Shown: one piece after another, positions 5,768 to 5,790 of the stretch
Numbering within the stretch: the stretch's first letter is position 1
How the letters are laid out: every line of letters begins with the position of its first letter
Assembly: GCA_018055515.1 (NCBI GenBank)
Contig: JAGPHL010000078.1
Span: 5,643-11,432 of the forward strand
Reading direction: 5' to 3'
DNA: 5,790 bases
Source of the DNA: Anaerolineae bacterium
GTDB taxonomy: Bacteria; Chloroflexota; Anaerolineae; B4-G1; SLSP01
The notes under the pieces: generated by a model
Database searches by the model: none
What the model saw: the letters and a program-made list of their open reading frames with translations, nothing else
What the model was told of the DNA's origin: nothing
Position numbers and translations under genes: made by a program

Positions 5768-5790
5768 ACAGCTGCGAGAAACAAATCTAG
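5768..5790. other. Downstream flank of the kinase gene
   Basis: Only 23 nt follow the kinase TAG stop. I see no terminator hairpin, start codon or ribosome binding site in it, so whether the operon continues cannot be judged. Confidence 0.5.

Overview
The window is a compact, GC-rich bacterial gene cluster in which all five genes lie on the + strand and fill nearly all of the sequence. In order they are: a von Willebrand A (vWA) protein of the TerY kind (15-728), a PP2C-type Ser/Thr phosphatase (741-1787), a leucine-rich-repeat protein (1784-3109), a seven-bladed WD40 protein (3113-4357), and a Ser/Thr protein kinase with a C-terminal zinc ribbon (4451-5767). Junctions are tight: a 12-nt gap, a 4-nt ATGA overlap, a 3-nt gap, then one 93-nt gap before the kinase. 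Each start has a purine-rich Shine-Dalgarno sequence. I see no RNA genes, transposase, CRISPR array or convincing terminator. The taxon is not identifiable from sequence alone. High GC, WD40 and LRR scaffolds, Ser/Thr kinase/PP2C signalling and a heptanucleotide tandem repeat fit Chloroflexota or a filamentous cyanobacterium-like lineage, with low confidence.

The vWA, PP2C and kinase genes together match the 'TerY-P' triad, a phosphorylation module described by comparative genomics in tellurite-resistance-related and biological-conflict gene neighbourhoods. The unusual part is the insertion of two repeat-scaffold proteins, LRR and WD40, between the phosphatase and the kinase. Their N-terminal ~100 residues are homologous to each other: an all-helical module ending in a conserved AARWAVE-(A/S)-WA-x-ALG motif. 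The same small domain is thus joined to two different binding scaffolds in adjacent genes. This resembles the adaptor (death-like or 'effector-associated') domain logic of bacterial conflict systems.

Inferred working model: the LRR and WD40 proteins are sensor or scaffold subunits recruited through the shared N-terminal domain. The kinase and PP2C write and erase phosphorylation on cluster members, and the vWA protein is a metal-dependent protein-interaction component. No obvious toxic effector (nuclease, protease, NTPase, membrane pore) is present, so one may lie outside the window or the system may be purely regulatory.

The only sizeable non-coding stretch (4358-4450) carries a five-unit heptamer tandem repeat. 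Its minus strand fits a G-quadruplex pattern, and it sits just upstream of the kinase gene. The LRR gene contains a proline-rich linker built from in-frame repeated DNA, with a perfect 12-bp palindrome and a small inverted repeat.
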